From: Albidovulum sp.
Lineage (GTDB): Bacteria > Pseudomonadota > Alphaproteobacteria > Rhodobacterales > Rhodobacteraceae
Reading direction: 5' to 3'
NCBI GenBank assembly: GCA_026989275.1
Contig: JALSJQ010000025.1
Location: forward strand, 124,001 to 188,000
DNA: 64,000 bases
Both the position numbers and the translations under genes were made by a program. The notes under the pieces are model-generated. The model was not told where the DNA came from and did not search any database. It was given only the letters and a program-made list of their open reading frames with translations. Below are positions 17,418 to 25,840 of the stretch, piece after piece. The first letter of the stretch is position 1; each line of letters opens with the position of its first letter.

Positions 17418-19706
17418 ATGAAGAAGTTTCCAGGCCGGGAGGAGATCCTCGAATGGATCCGCAACAACCCGGACAAGGCCTCGAAGCGCGACATCGCCAG
17501 GGCCTTCGGGATCACCGGCGCGGACCGGATCGAACTCAAGCGGCTCTTGCGCGAACTCGAGGACGAGGGTGTCCTCGAGCGGCGCGGCAAGCGCCACGGC
17601 GAAAAGGGCGCGATGCCGAAGGTGGCGGTCTTCGAGGTGCTTCCACCCGATGCCTCGGGCGACATCTATTTCCGCCCCGTGGACTGGCGCAATGGCGAAC
17701 CGCCGGCCGATTTCCTCTACATCCCGAAACCGGGCGCACCGGCGCTGGCCCCCGGCGAGCGTGTCCTCGCCCGGATCGAACCCGGTGCGGGCGATGCCGA
17801 ATTCGTCGCCAGGCTCATTCGTCGTCTGCATACCGCGCCAAGGCAGGTGGTCGGCATCTTCCGGGAAACCGGCGAGGGCGGACGCATCGTGCCGATCGAA
17901 AAGGGGGAGCGGCGCGAATGGATCGTGCTGCCCGCCGATGCCTGCAACGCGAAGGACGGCGAACTCGTCGAGGCGGTGCAGCATGCGGGCAGGCCCCGCT
18001 ACGGCCTGCCGCGCGCGCGGATCCTCAACAGGCTGGGCGATCCGTCGGCGCCGAAGGCGATCTCCCTCATCGCCATCCACGCCAACGGCATACCCAACCG
18101 GTTTCCGCAAAAGGTCCTCGATGCGGCCGAGGCCGCCCGTGCCCCCGCCGCCGAAGGTCGCGAGGATCTGCGCCACATCCCCTTCGTGACCATCGACCCG
18201 GCCGATGCCCGGGACCATGACGACGCCGTCTGCGCCATGCCCGACGACGATCCGAAGAATCCGGGCGGACATGTCGTCTGGGTGGCGATCGCCGACGTGG
18301 CCCATTTCGTGCGTTCGGGTTCCGCGCTCGACAGGGAAGCCCTCAAGCGCGGCAACTCGACCTATTTCCCCGACCGTGTCGTGCCGATGCTGCCCGACCG
18401 GCTTTCGGGCGACCTCTGCTCGCTCCACGAGAACGCGGAGCGTGCCTGCATCGCCGTGCGCATGGTGCTCGACCGGGAAGGCCGCAAGCTGCGCCACGAC
18501 TTCCACCGCGGGATCATGCGCTCGCGCGCCTCCCTCACCTACGAGGAAACCCAGGCCGCGATCGACGGCAGGCCGAACGAACGCACCGAACCGCTGCTCG
18601 AGAGCGTGATCCGGCCGCTTTATGCCGCTTATGACGCCGCGAAGAAGGAGCGGGCACGGCGCCAGCCGCTCGATCTCGACCTGCCCGAGCGCAAGATCGT
18701 GCTCGACGAGACCGGCCGCGTGGTCTCGGTCGATTTCCGCGAACGTCTCGACGCCCACCGTCTGATCGAGGAGTTCATGATCCGCGCCAATGTCTGCGCG
18801 GCGGAAACCCTCGAGGAAAGGCGGCTTCCCTTCATCTACCGCGTGCACGAGCCACCGGCGGAAGAGAAGATCGAGGCGCTGCGCGAGATCGCCGCCGCCG
18901 CGGGCTTCCCGATGGCGAGGAAGACCTCCGTCACCACCGCCGATCTCAACCGCCTGCTGCACCGGGCCGCCGGCACCGAACATGCCGAGGTGATCAGCAT
19001 CTCGGTGTTGCGTTCGATGACGCAAGCCTATTACGGCACCGACAACAAGGGGCATTTCGGCCTCAATCTGCACCGCTACGCCCATTTCACCTCGCCGATC
19101 CGCCGCTACGCCGATCTCGTGGTGCATCGCGCCCTCATCAGCGCGCACAAATGGGGAAGGGACGGGTTGAAACCGACCGAGATCGAAGGGCTGGAAAGCA
19201 CGGCCGAACACATCTCGGAAACCGAACGTCGTTCGATGAACGCCGAGCGCGAGACGATCGACCGCTATCTTGCCGCCTATCTGGCCGAACGCGTCGGCGC
19301 CGAGTTTTCCAGTCACGTCTCGGGAATCGCCCGCTTCGGCATCTTCGTGAAGCTCGACGAGACCGGGGCCGACGGGCTCATCCCGATCGCCTCGATCGGC
19401 AACGAATATTTCGTCTTCGACGAAACGGCCCAGGCCCTGACCGGCGAGAGATCCGGGCTGACGCTCTCGATCGGCCTGCCGGTGCGGGTGAAGCTGGTCG
19501 AGGCGGTTCCCGTCACCGGCGGGCTGCTTTTCGAGCTCCTCGAAGTGGACGGCGCGCCGCTCGATGCATCCGGCGGCGGCAGGCAGCGACGGGGCCACCC
19601 GGGCCGCGCCCGAAGCCGCGCCGGAGAGGGCCGCAACCGGGCCCGGCGCAAGACAACCCGCTCCCGAAAGGGCGGCACGAAGAGCCGCCGCAAGACGAAG
19701 TCCTGA
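17418..19706 (+). CDS. rnr: Ribonuclease R
   Basis: RNase R is a processive 3'-5' exoribonuclease able to degrade structured RNA. The 762-residue protein begins with a winged-helix segment (REEILEWIRNNPDKASKRDI), then cold-shock domains, then the RNB catalytic domain with metal-binding aspartates in DPADARDHDDAV near residue 260. An S1 domain follows (SSHVSGIARFGIFVKLDETG near 635-655), and the tail is a long Arg/Lys-rich basic stretch, typical of RNase R and used for RNA or ribosome contact. ATG at 17418 matches the usual family start; its ribosome binding site is weak and the frame is open 26 codons further upstream. Confidence 0.94.
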   Translation: MKKFPGREEILEWIRNNPDKASKRDIARAFGITGADRIELKRLLRELEDEGVLERRGKRHGEKGAMPKVAVFEVLPPDASGDIYFRPVDWRNGEPPADFLYIPKPGAPALAPGERVLARIEPGAGDAEFVARLIRRLHTAPRQVVGIFRETGEGGRIVPIEKGERREWIVLPADACNAKDGELVEAVQHAGRPRYGLPRARILNRLGDPSAPKAISLIAIHANGIPNRFPQKVLDAAEAARAPAAEGREDLRHIPFVTIDPADARDHDDAVCAMPDDDPKNPGGHVVWVAIADVAHFVRSGSALDREALKRGNSTYFPDRVVPMLPDRLSGDLCSLHENAERACIAVRMVLDREGRKLRHDFHRGIMRSRASLTYEETQAAIDGRPNERTEPLLESVIRPLYAAYDAAKKERARRQPLDLDLPERKIVLDETGRVVSVDFRERLDAHRLIEEFMIRANVCAAETLEERRLPFIYRVHEPPAEEKIEALREIAAAAGFPMARKTSVTTADLNRLLHRAAGTEHAEVISISVLRSMTQAYYGTDNKGHFGLNLHRYAHFTSPIRRYADLVVHRALISAHKWGRDGLKPTEIEGLESTAEHISETERRSMNAERETIDRYLAAYLAERVGAEFSSHVSGIARFGIFVKLDETGADGLIPIASIGNEYFVFDETAQALTGERSGLTLSIGLPVRVKLVEAVPVTGGLLFELLEVDGAPLDASGGGRQRRGHPGRARSRAGEGRNRARRKTTRSRKGGTKSRRKTKS

Positions 19707-19833
19707 CGGCGGAGCTTTGCTCACCTCCGCTCACCGGCCGCCGGGATCTTCAAATCTCGCCCGATGCGTGTATCCTTCCCCCAAGACCGTCATGGGGCGG
19801 CGTCATCGAGGCAGAAGGGCGGGGACAGAGCGC

Positions 19834-21195
19834 ATGCACCTCGAAGGGGAGCGTTTGCGGAAGATCGTGCGGCCGGCGATTCGAAAGGGCATGTCCTGGA
19901 TTTTCCCGGCACTCCTCCTCATGCCGACGGCCGCGTGGCCGCAAGCCGGTCTGCGACCCGTCCCGCGCCCCGTGGGCGTGATCGCCGCAAGTCGCAATCT
20001 CGACAGCGAAACGCTGCCGCGGCCCGTGGCCCGCGATGTTGCCCTTCCGCAGGAAGGAGCCGCGCGCACCCCCCTCCCGCCGACCTTCCGCCGCTGGCGG
20101 GCCGCCTTCCGCGCGCGTGCACTCGAGGCAGGCGTTGCGCCCGCCGTGTTCGACGCCGCCTTCCGCAACGTCCGGCCCGACCCGGACATCATCGCCCGTG
20201 ACCGCCACCAGGGCGAGTTCACCCGCCAGATCTGGGACTATCTCGGCAGCGCCGTCTCGCCGGCCCGCATCGCCAACGGTCGCCGGATGCTGGAGAAGCA
20301 TCGTCGGCTCCTCGCCCGCATCGAGCGGCGCTACGGAGTCGAGAAGGAGATCGTTCTCGCGATCTGGGGGCTGGAGAGCGCCTATGGCGCCCATCGGGGC
20401 CGCACCCCCGTCATCACCGCCCTGGCGACCCTGGCCCATGACGGGCGCAGGCGGCGGTTTTTCGAAGGGGAGCTGCTCGCGGCGCTGCGCATCCTTCAGG
20501 CCGGCGACATCACCCCCCGGCGGATGACGGGCTCCTGGGCCGGCGCAATGGGCCATACCCAGTTCATGCCTTCGAGCTACCTGGCCTTTGCGGAGGATTT
20601 CACAGGCGACGGCCTACGCGACATCTGGTCCGACGACCCGGCCGACGCCCTTGCCTCGACCGCCAACTACCTCGCCCGGCACGGCTGGAAGAAAGGACAG
20701 CCCTGGGGGGTCGAGGTGCGGCTGCCCGCAGGGTTCGATTATCGCCTTGCCGGCGAACACATCCGCAAACCCGTCAGCTTCTGGCGGGCGCAAGGGCTTC
20801 TGCGTGCCGATGGACGCCCGCTTGCCGGCAACGACATGGCCTCGCTGCGCCTGCCGGCCGGGGCCCGTGGTCCCGCCCTTCTCACCTTTGACAATTTCCG
20901 TGTCCTCGAACGCTACAACCCGGCCGATGCCTATGTGATCGCCGTCGGACATCTGGCCGACCGGATCGCCGGCCGGCCGCCCTTCCGCACCGGCTGGCCA
21001 CGCGGGGAACGGGCGCTCTCGGCCGAGGAGAAACGGGAGCTGCAACAGCGCCTCACACGCCGCGGTTACGACACGGGCGGGGTGGACGGGATCATCGGCC
21101 CACGGACCATTCGCGCCCTCCAGGCCTGGCAGAAGGATGCCGGGCTCGTGCCGGACGGCTTCCCTTCGGCCCGCCTCCTGCCGCTCCTCGACTGA
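19834..21195 (+). CDS. Lytic murein transglycosylase (MltB/SLT_2 type) with C-terminal peptidoglycan-binding domain
   Basis: An exported enzyme that cleaves the glycan backbone of peptidoglycan. From ATG at 19834 the product is 453 residues: a basic n-region and hydrophobic signal (SWIFPALLLMPTAAW), then a GH103-type catalytic domain with the catalytic Glu in WGLESAYGAHRG (about residue 181), GHTQFMPSSYLAFA and DIWSDDPADALASTANYLA. A PG_binding_1 domain closes the protein (LTRRGYDTGGVDGIIGPRTI). A second start, ATG at 19891, has AAAGG close upstream and would give a shorter signal peptide; I cannot choose firmly. It follows rnr by 127 bases. Confidence 0.93.
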   Translation: MHLEGERLRKIVRPAIRKGMSWIFPALLLMPTAAWPQAGLRPVPRPVGVIAASRNLDSETLPRPVARDVALPQEGAARTPLPPTFRRWRAAFRARALEAGVAPAVFDAAFRNVRPDPDIIARDRHQGEFTRQIWDYLGSAVSPARIANGRRMLEKHRRLLARIERRYGVEKEIVLAIWGLESAYGAHRGRTPVITALATLAHDGRRRRFFEGELLAALRILQAGDITPRRMTGSWAGAMGHTQFMPSSYLAFAEDFTGDGLRDIWSDDPADALASTANYLARHGWKKGQPWGVEVRLPAGFDYRLAGEHIRKPVSFWRAQGLLRADGRPLAGNDMASLRLPAGARGPALLTFDNFRVLERYNPADAYVIAVGHLADRIAGRPPFRTGWPRGERALSAEEKRELQQRLTRRGYDTGGVDGIIGPRTIRALQAWQKDAGLVPDGFPSARLLPLLD

Positions 21196-21398
21196 TCCCT
21201 CGGCTCGGCGGCGGGAGGGACGGGCTTCTCCTTCCGGCAGAGCCGCACCGCCGGGCGCCGGAGAAGGCCCGCGGCCCGATTCCCGTCGCCATCCGTGCCG
21301 TGATCCGCGGCCGCCTTGCCGCTTGCCCCTCGGGTTCTCCGACCAGTCCATGCGCCCCCATCGCCCCCTTGCGCCGATACCCGCCGGGCACCGTGACG

Positions 21399-22742
21399 TC
21401 AGCGGATCAGGAACAGGGTGATGGCCGGGAAGGCGACGAGGATTGCGACGCGAATGATGTCGGAGGCGATGAACCAGCTTACGGCCTTGTAGGTCTCGAT
21501 CAGCGGCGTCTTGCGGTCCATGGCGTTGATGATGAACAGGATCAGACCCACGGGCGGAGTGATGAGCCCGAGTTCGACCACGATCAGCACGAGAATGCCG
21601 AACCAGATCGCCGTCTCCTCGGGAGAAAGGCCGAAATCGAGTCGGCTGATGATCGGGAAGAAGATCGGGATCGTCAGCAGGATCATCGACAGGCTGTCCA
21701 TCAGGCAGCCCATCACCATGTAGAAGGCGAGGATCAGCACCAGCACCGTGAGCGGCGCGAAACCCTGCTCGACGACGATGTTCGCCAGCTCCTGCGGCAC
21801 CTGGGTGCGGGCCAGAAAGCCGTTGTAGAAGGCGGCGCCGAGCACGATGAAGAAGATCATGGCGGTGGAGCTGGCGGTGGCCGTGAAGCTGTCGATCAGC
21901 CCCTTGAGCCGCAGCCCGCCATTGGCCCAAGCGACGATCGCCGTGCCGAGTGCACCGACCGCGGCCCCTTCGTTCGGGGTGAACAGGGCCTGGGTGCCTT
22001 CGAGCGCCCAGTTCCAGTCCCCGGCAATGCCGAAGATGACCAGCGCGAAGATCAGCACCACCGGCCACACGTCGAGCAGCGCGCGGATCCGTTCCCTGAA
22101 GGGCACCGGCTCGCGCAGCCCCGCCGCTTCGGGATGAACCCGCACATAGAGCGAGACGGCGATCATGTAGCCGAGCGCGGCCAGCACGCCGGGCACGATG
22201 GCGGCAAGGAACAGCTTGGCGATGTTCTGCTCGGTGAGAATGGCGTAGATGACGAGCACGATCGAGGGCGGGATCAGGATGCCGAGCGTGCCGCCCGCGG
22301 CCAGCGTCGCGGTCGAGAAGCCGCCGGCATAGCCGTTGCGCCTGAGCTCGGGCAGCGCCACCCGGCCCATGGTCGCCGCCGTCGCCAGCGACGAGCCGCA
22401 GATCGCCCCGAAACCGGCGCAGGCCCCGATCACCGCCATCGCCACCCCGCCCCGCCTGTGACCGAGCCAGCTTTCGGCGGCCTTGAACAGCGCCTGCGAC
22501 ATGCCGCCCAGCGTCGCGAAATGTCCCATCAGCAGGAACATCGGCACGATGGCGAGCGAATAGCTCGAAAAGGTCGAATAGCTCTCCGACTTGAGCTTGG
22601 CGAGGGCGATCGCGAAGCTGCCATGCACGAGATAGAGGCCGACGAAGCCCGTCAGGAACATGGCAAGCCCGATCGGCATGCGCAGGAAGATCAGGATGAG
22701 CAGGACCGGAAAGGACCACAGGCCGATCTCGAAGGGCGTCAT
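21399..22742 (-). CDS. dctM: TRAP transporter large permease (DctM type)
   Basis: The 447-residue ion-coupled permease of a tripartite periplasmic transporter. It has a dozen or so hydrophobic segments, with family-typical stretches such as LRMPIGLAMFLTGFVGLYL, the glycine-rich GACAGFGAICGSSLATAATM loop and the end motif ELGLITPPVGLILFIINAMD. It lies 14 bases downstream of the small permease gene and completes the P-Q-M set in the order dctP, dctQ, dctM. The substrate cannot be inferred from the permease. Confidence 0.95.
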   Translation of the reverse strand: MTPFEIGLWSFPVLLILIFLRMPIGLAMFLTGFVGLYLVHGSFAIALAKLKSESYSTFSSYSLAIVPMFLLMGHFATLGGMSQALFKAAESWLGHRRGGVAMAVIGACAGFGAICGSSLATAATMGRVALPELRRNGYAGGFSTATLAAGGTLGILIPPSIVLVIYAILTEQNIAKLFLAAIVPGVLAALGYMIAVSLYVRVHPEAAGLREPVPFRERIRALLDVWPVVLIFALVIFGIAGDWNWALEGTQALFTPNEGAAVGALGTAIVAWANGGLRLKGLIDSFTATASSTAMIFFIVLGAAFYNGFLARTQVPQELANIVVEQGFAPLTVLVLILAFYMVMGCLMDSLSMILLTIPIFFPIISRLDFGLSPEETAIWFGILVLIVVELGLITPPVGLILFIINAMDRKTPLIETYKAVSWFIASDIIRVAILVAFPAITLFLIR

Positions 22743-22756
22743 GGCGCGGAACTCCC

Positions 22757-23356
22757 TCAGATTTCACCGATGTGTTCGGTGGCGACGGGCCGCCCGCCGA
22801 TCGCTTCGAGCACGCGGATGAAGGCCGACCAGATGGCGACGAGCGCCGCGGCGACGGCCCCGACGAGCGAAGCGGCATAGCCCCACCAGAGCGGAAACTG
22901 GAGAATGAAGGTCGTCTGGCCGGTGCGGATCTTGCTCTGCATGCCGATCTCGAGCTGCCGGGCGATGATGACGAGGATGAGGGCGAAAACCACCTCCCAC
23001 AGCGCCATCAGCACCCGCTGCACCCGCTCGGGCAGGCGCATGGTCAGAAGATCGACCGTCGCATGCCCGCCGGTGATCTGCGCCCAGGGAAGAAAGGCGA
23101 AGATGGTGGCCGCGATGCCGGCCTGGACGATCTCGAAATCGCCATCCACCGGGCCGACGCCGGCATCGAGCAGGGCCCTGGCCACGCGGGGCATCAGCTC
23201 CTGGACGAAACCGGCATGAAGAAGGGTGTTGAGCCCCCGACCGGCGATGGAGATGCAGGTGAGGAGAATGAGCAGGAACAGCACCACGCCGCCAAGCACG
23301 GCAAGAGCGCGGGCAAAAGCCGTCATCCGGCGATGAATCCACAAGACCAGGTCCAT
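22757..23356 (-). CDS. dctQ: TRAP transporter small permease (DctQ type)
   Basis: A 199-residue membrane protein with four hydrophobic segments (about residues 12-38, 70-92, 112-132 and 152-178). The order and size fit DctQ, which partners the large permease. An insertion of about 25 residues after the first segment (HAGFVQELMPRVARALLDAG) is longer than in the smallest family members. It is between dctP and dctM on the same strand with a 119-base gap to dctP and a 14-base gap to dctM. Confidence 0.9.
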   Translation of the reverse strand: MDLVLWIHRRMTAFARALAVLGGVVLFLLILLTCISIAGRGLNTLLHAGFVQELMPRVARALLDAGVGPVDGDFEIVQAGIAATIFAFLPWAQITGGHATVDLLTMRLPERVQRVLMALWEVVFALILVIIARQLEIGMQSKIRTGQTTFILQFPLWWGYAASLVGAVAAALVAIWSAFIRVLEAIGGRPVATEHIGEI

Positions 23357-23475
23357 CTCTCGTCGTCCCGGGATGCTGGTTCGGAAAGGCCGCCGCCTCC
23401 CCGCTTCGGGAAAGTCCCCGGCGGCGGCAGGGTTCGGGCCGCGGCATCCCGCGGCCCGGTCCGTGCGTTCGAAGA

Positions 23476-24513
23476 TCAGCCCTTGTAGGCGGCCATCTTC
23501 CTTCTGGCGTAGTCGATCAGGGCCTGCCCGTCGATGCCCTTGGCCTTCATTTCCTGAAGCCAGCTTTCATAGACGGGCTGCGCCGCATCGTGCCAGACCT
23601 TCAGATCATCCCCCTTGACGGTGATGATGTTGTTGCCGCGCTTGATCGCCGCCTCGCGGGCGGGAACGTCGGCATTGGTCTGCTGATCGGCGGCGAAGAC
23701 GGAGAACTTGATGCCCGAATTGTCCATGATCACCTTCTTGAGGTCGTCAGGCAGGCTCTCCCACTTCTCCTTGTTCATCGCCAGCACGAAGGAAACGGTG
23801 TAGAAGTAGTCGCCGTCGAACTCGGTGTGATTGTGCACGAGCTCCGGCACCTTGAGCGCGCCCGTCACTTCCCACGGAATGACGGTGGCGTCGATCACGC
23901 CCTTGGAGAGCGCCTCCGGCACCGCCGGCACCGGCATGCCGACCGGGGTGGCGCCGAGCGTCTCGAGCAGCTTGTTGATCATGCGCGAAGGCCCGCGAAC
24001 CTTCATGCCGTTCAGATCGGACGGCAGCCTGACGGGCTGGTTGGCGTGGATGACGCCCGGGCCGTGCATCCAGGCACCGAGGATCTGGGTGTCGGCGAAC
24101 TCGGTATCCTGGAGCCTTTCGTCGATCAGCTGCCACAGCGCGGCCGAAGCGGCGCGGCTGTCGGGCACGAAGAACGGCAGCTCGAAGACCTCGGTCGAGG
24201 GGAAGCGGCCCGGCGTGTAGCCGACAACGGTGTAGGTGATGTCGGCAATGCCGTCCACGACCTGATCGTAGAGCTCGGGCGGCCGGCCGCCGAGCTGCAT
24301 CGAGGGGTAGTGAACGATCTTGATGCGCCCGCCCGAAGCCTTCTCGATCTGCCTGATCCACGGATCGATGATCAGTTTCGGAATGTTGGCCTGCGGCGGC
24401 AGGAAGCCGTGCAGGCTCAGCGTCACTTCCTGGGCCTTCGCCCCGACACCGAAGCCGGCGGCGATGGCCGCGCCGGCAATGAGGCCGGTCACGCTCCGTC
24501 TTGTCAGTCTCAT
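23476..24513 (-). CDS. dctP: TRAP transporter substrate-binding protein (DctP family)
   Basis: The 345-residue periplasmic binding protein of the TRAP system. The signal region MRLTRRSVTGLIAGAAIAAG has a twin-arginine-like LTRRSVTGL and ends near AKAQ. The mature protein shows DctP hallmarks: PWIRQIEKASGGRIKIVHYP, SMQLGGRPPELYDQVVDGIA with DITYTVVGYTPGRFP, and the ligand-contact region GMKVRGPSRMINKLLETLGA. Conserved Arg in KVRGP normally binds a carboxylate, so an organic acid ligand is likely. GGAGG lies upstream of the ATG. It is the first gene of the transporter operon. Confidence 0.95.
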   Translation of the reverse strand: MRLTRRSVTGLIAGAAIAAGFGVGAKAQEVTLSLHGFLPPQANIPKLIIDPWIRQIEKASGGRIKIVHYPSMQLGGRPPELYDQVVDGIADITYTVVGYTPGRFPSTEVFELPFFVPDSRAASAALWQLIDERLQDTEFADTQILGAWMHGPGVIHANQPVRLPSDLNGMKVRGPSRMINKLLETLGATPVGMPVPAVPEALSKGVIDATVIPWEVTGALKVPELVHNHTEFDGDYFYTVSFVLAMNKEKWESLPDDLKKVIMDNSGIKFSVFAADQQTNADVPAREAAIKRGNNIITVKGDDLKVWHDAAQPVYESWLQEMKAKGIDGQALIDYARRKMAAYKG

Positions 24514-24547
24514 CTCCCTTTCCTCCCTCTGACTGTCCGGTTGCGGA

Positions 24548-24576
24548 ATTCATGCACCCTTTGGGGCAGCGTGCAA
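24548..24576 (-). promoter_or_regulatory. Candidate promoter of the TRAP operon
   Basis: On the minus strand TTGCAC (24576-24571) and ATGAAT (24553-24548) are 17 bases apart, ending 34 bases before the dctP start codon. The -35 is good and the -10 is weak. This is visual placement only. Confidence 0.3.
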
Positions 24577-25025
24577 GCCCTGCGGCCCGTATCGGGACGA
24601 TGCGCCCTCCCGCGCCATGTATCCCCGACCGCACGGTCAGAAATACTCCGACCTCATATCATGCGCAACGATTTTTTCCGCCCTGCCGCACCGAACCGCC
24701 AGGGTCGCGCCCGAACGAGCCCGATGACGCCGGAGCGGCGGAGGGCCACGCATCTTGCGGCATCAATCCTTTCTTCAGCATTTCGTGCGAATCATGGCCC
24801 CGTGATTCTGTCTCGCACGGATCTGCCGCCGAGCCGGAGCACCGTTCGGCCGGTGGCGCGTCGAACTTCGGTTTACACCGCCCCTGCGCCGGAACGGAAC
24901 CGCGGAATGCGCCCGCATCCGCGGCCGGGCTCGACTTCCGCAACGCGGGGGATGCGGGACCGGATACTTCGTCAAAGGACCGATCGGACATAAACCCGGG
25001 TTATACGCGGCTAGGAGATAAGGTT
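24577..25025. other. Non-coding stretch of about 450 bases between the TRAP operon and the small-ORF pair
   Basis: I see no convincing gene here. Open frames exist on both strands but lack domains and ribosome binding sites, and their amino-acid composition is that of random G+C-rich DNA. Base composition is more mixed than in the flanking genes, with short A/T runs near 24640-24680. A 10-bp palindrome AACCCGGGTT lies at 24993-25002, just upstream of the small ORF. No tRNA or known riboswitch is visible. Confidence 0.5.
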
Positions 25026-25172
25026 ATGACGGCACCGATCCCCCCTTCGGCCAATGGTGAATCCGCGGCGGGGCGCCCATGTTCGCCCTGCAAGCCGCGA
25101 AGGCAGAACCTTCCGCAGTCGATGCAGTCACACTCGTTCAGATCGGACAGCAAATGGAGGATACCACGATGA
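25026..25172 (+). CDS. Small ORF (48 codons) coupled to the downstream exported peptide gene
   Basis: This short frame begins with ATG at 25026, preceded by AGGAG (25013-25017) at an ideal eight-base spacing. Its TGA stop overlaps the ATG of the next gene in ATGA. The product starts MTAPIPPSANGESAAG and contains a CSPC pair and a basic stretch (KPRRQ); there is no signal peptide or domain I recognise. The ribosome binding site of the next gene lies inside its last codons, so translation of this frame could control the next one. It may be a leader peptide or a short functional protein. The coding status rests only on the start context and overlap. Confidence 0.45.
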   Translation: MTAPIPPSANGESAAGRPCSPCKPRRQNLPQSMQSHSFRSDSKWRIPR

Positions 25173-25480
25173 TCCGCAACATTCTCGCAGCCAGCACGGC
25201 CATGACCCTCGCCCTCGGTTCCGTCGCCTTGGCGCAGACCGCGCCCACCCAGCCTGCGGCGCCTACCCAGCCGGCCGCGACCACCACCCCCGCGGCGCCC
25301 GCCACCGCGCCGACGACCAACACGCAGAACCCGCTGAAGAAGAAGCAGGCCGGCCCCACCGGCACCGCCAACAACGCGCCGTTCGGTGAGAACGAGAACG
25401 GCATGGAAGACGACCACGGCGAAGGTGGCGAGGGCGCCGGCGGTGGCGAAGGCGGCGAAGGTGGTGGCGATCACGACTGA
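25169..25480 (+). CDS. Small exported protein with Ala/Pro/Thr-rich and acidic Gly/Glu-rich regions
   Basis: A 103-residue protein. Residues 1-23 form a Sec signal peptide ending at VALAQ. The mature part has three zones: a low-complexity Ala/Pro/Thr segment with QPAAPTQPAATT repeats, a short basic KKKQAG patch followed by NNAPFGENENG, and a C-terminal acidic tail of Gly and Glu ending GGGDHD. I recognise no family. The acidic tail with a terminal His could bind cations, but this is inference. ATG at 25169 is chosen because GGAGG lies eight bases upstream; ATG at 25154 in the same frame lacks that. A strong terminator follows. Confidence 0.75.
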   Translation: MIRNILAASTAMTLALGSVALAQTAPTQPAAPTQPAATTTPAAPATAPTTNTQNPLKKKQAGPTGTANNAPFGENENGMEDDHGEGGEGAGGGEGGEGGGDHD

Positions 25481-25511
25481 TCCCTCCGGGCCTCGACCAT
25501 CATCCCCCCGG

Positions 25512-25540
25512 AAAAGGCCGCGCCCAGCGCGGCCTTTTTT
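25512..25540 (+). terminator. Rho-independent terminator after the small exported protein gene
   Basis: GGCCGCG (25516-25522) pairs perfectly with CGCGGCC (25528-25534) across a five-base loop, extended by AAAA:TTTT pairing, and is followed by six T residues. It is 32 bases after the stop codon. Confidence 0.88.
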
Positions 25541-25785
25541 CCCCGTGCCCCGTAGCTTCCCGTGCCCCACAGAAGGGGACGGAAGGTCGCCCGTGGCGGC
25601 GGCCGTTTTCGGGCGCCGGCTTCATGCCGCCGCCGGCGGGGCTTTCGCCCCGACCCGCGACAACACCCACAGCGTCATCAACCCCGCCCTTTCGCCTATC
25701 CGGCCGGCATGCCTTCACCTCCGCGTCACCTCCGGCCGCGGCCACTGGCCTTTTCCGCCAAAGGAGGGTAACGGGCCTCGACTCC
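25541..25785. other. Non-coding stretch upstream of typA
   Basis: No gene or RNA is recognised in this stretch, which together with flanking sites makes a 360-base gap between genes. It is G+C-rich with several GCCGGC-type inverted motifs. An AAGGAGGG sequence at 25761-25768 resembles a ribosome binding site but no start codon follows in a long frame. The typA promoter probably lies here, though no clear -10/-35 pair stands out. Confidence 0.4.
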
Positions 25786-25807
25786 CGGAACAGGCCTCCC
25801 TGTTCCG
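25786..25807 (+). promoter_or_regulatory. Perfect 9-bp hairpin in the typA upstream region
   Basis: CGGAACAGG and CCTGTTCCG are exact inverted repeats around a CCTC loop, ending 33 bases before the typA start. No T-run follows, so it is not a classical terminator. It may be an operator or a 5' leader structure. Confidence 0.4.
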
Positions 25808-25840
25808 CCCTGAAGCCCTATCCAGCATCGGCCCTTTCAC

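Noticed and set aside
21220-21275. Long imperfect inverted repeat between the lytic transglycosylase and dctM as a terminator
   Set aside because: GGGCTTCTCC pairs with GGAGAAGGCCC only with a bulge and over a long loop, and there is no T-run on either strand.
24659-24991. Possible small gene in the gap before the small ORF pair
   Set aside because: The frame has no spaced ribosome binding site, no domain and composition like random sequence, so I leave the stretch as non-coding.
25001-25570. Minus-strand frame rich in Gly and Arg over the small exported protein gene
   Set aside because: It reads the complement of a low-complexity tail, has no domain and overlaps a well-formed terminator.
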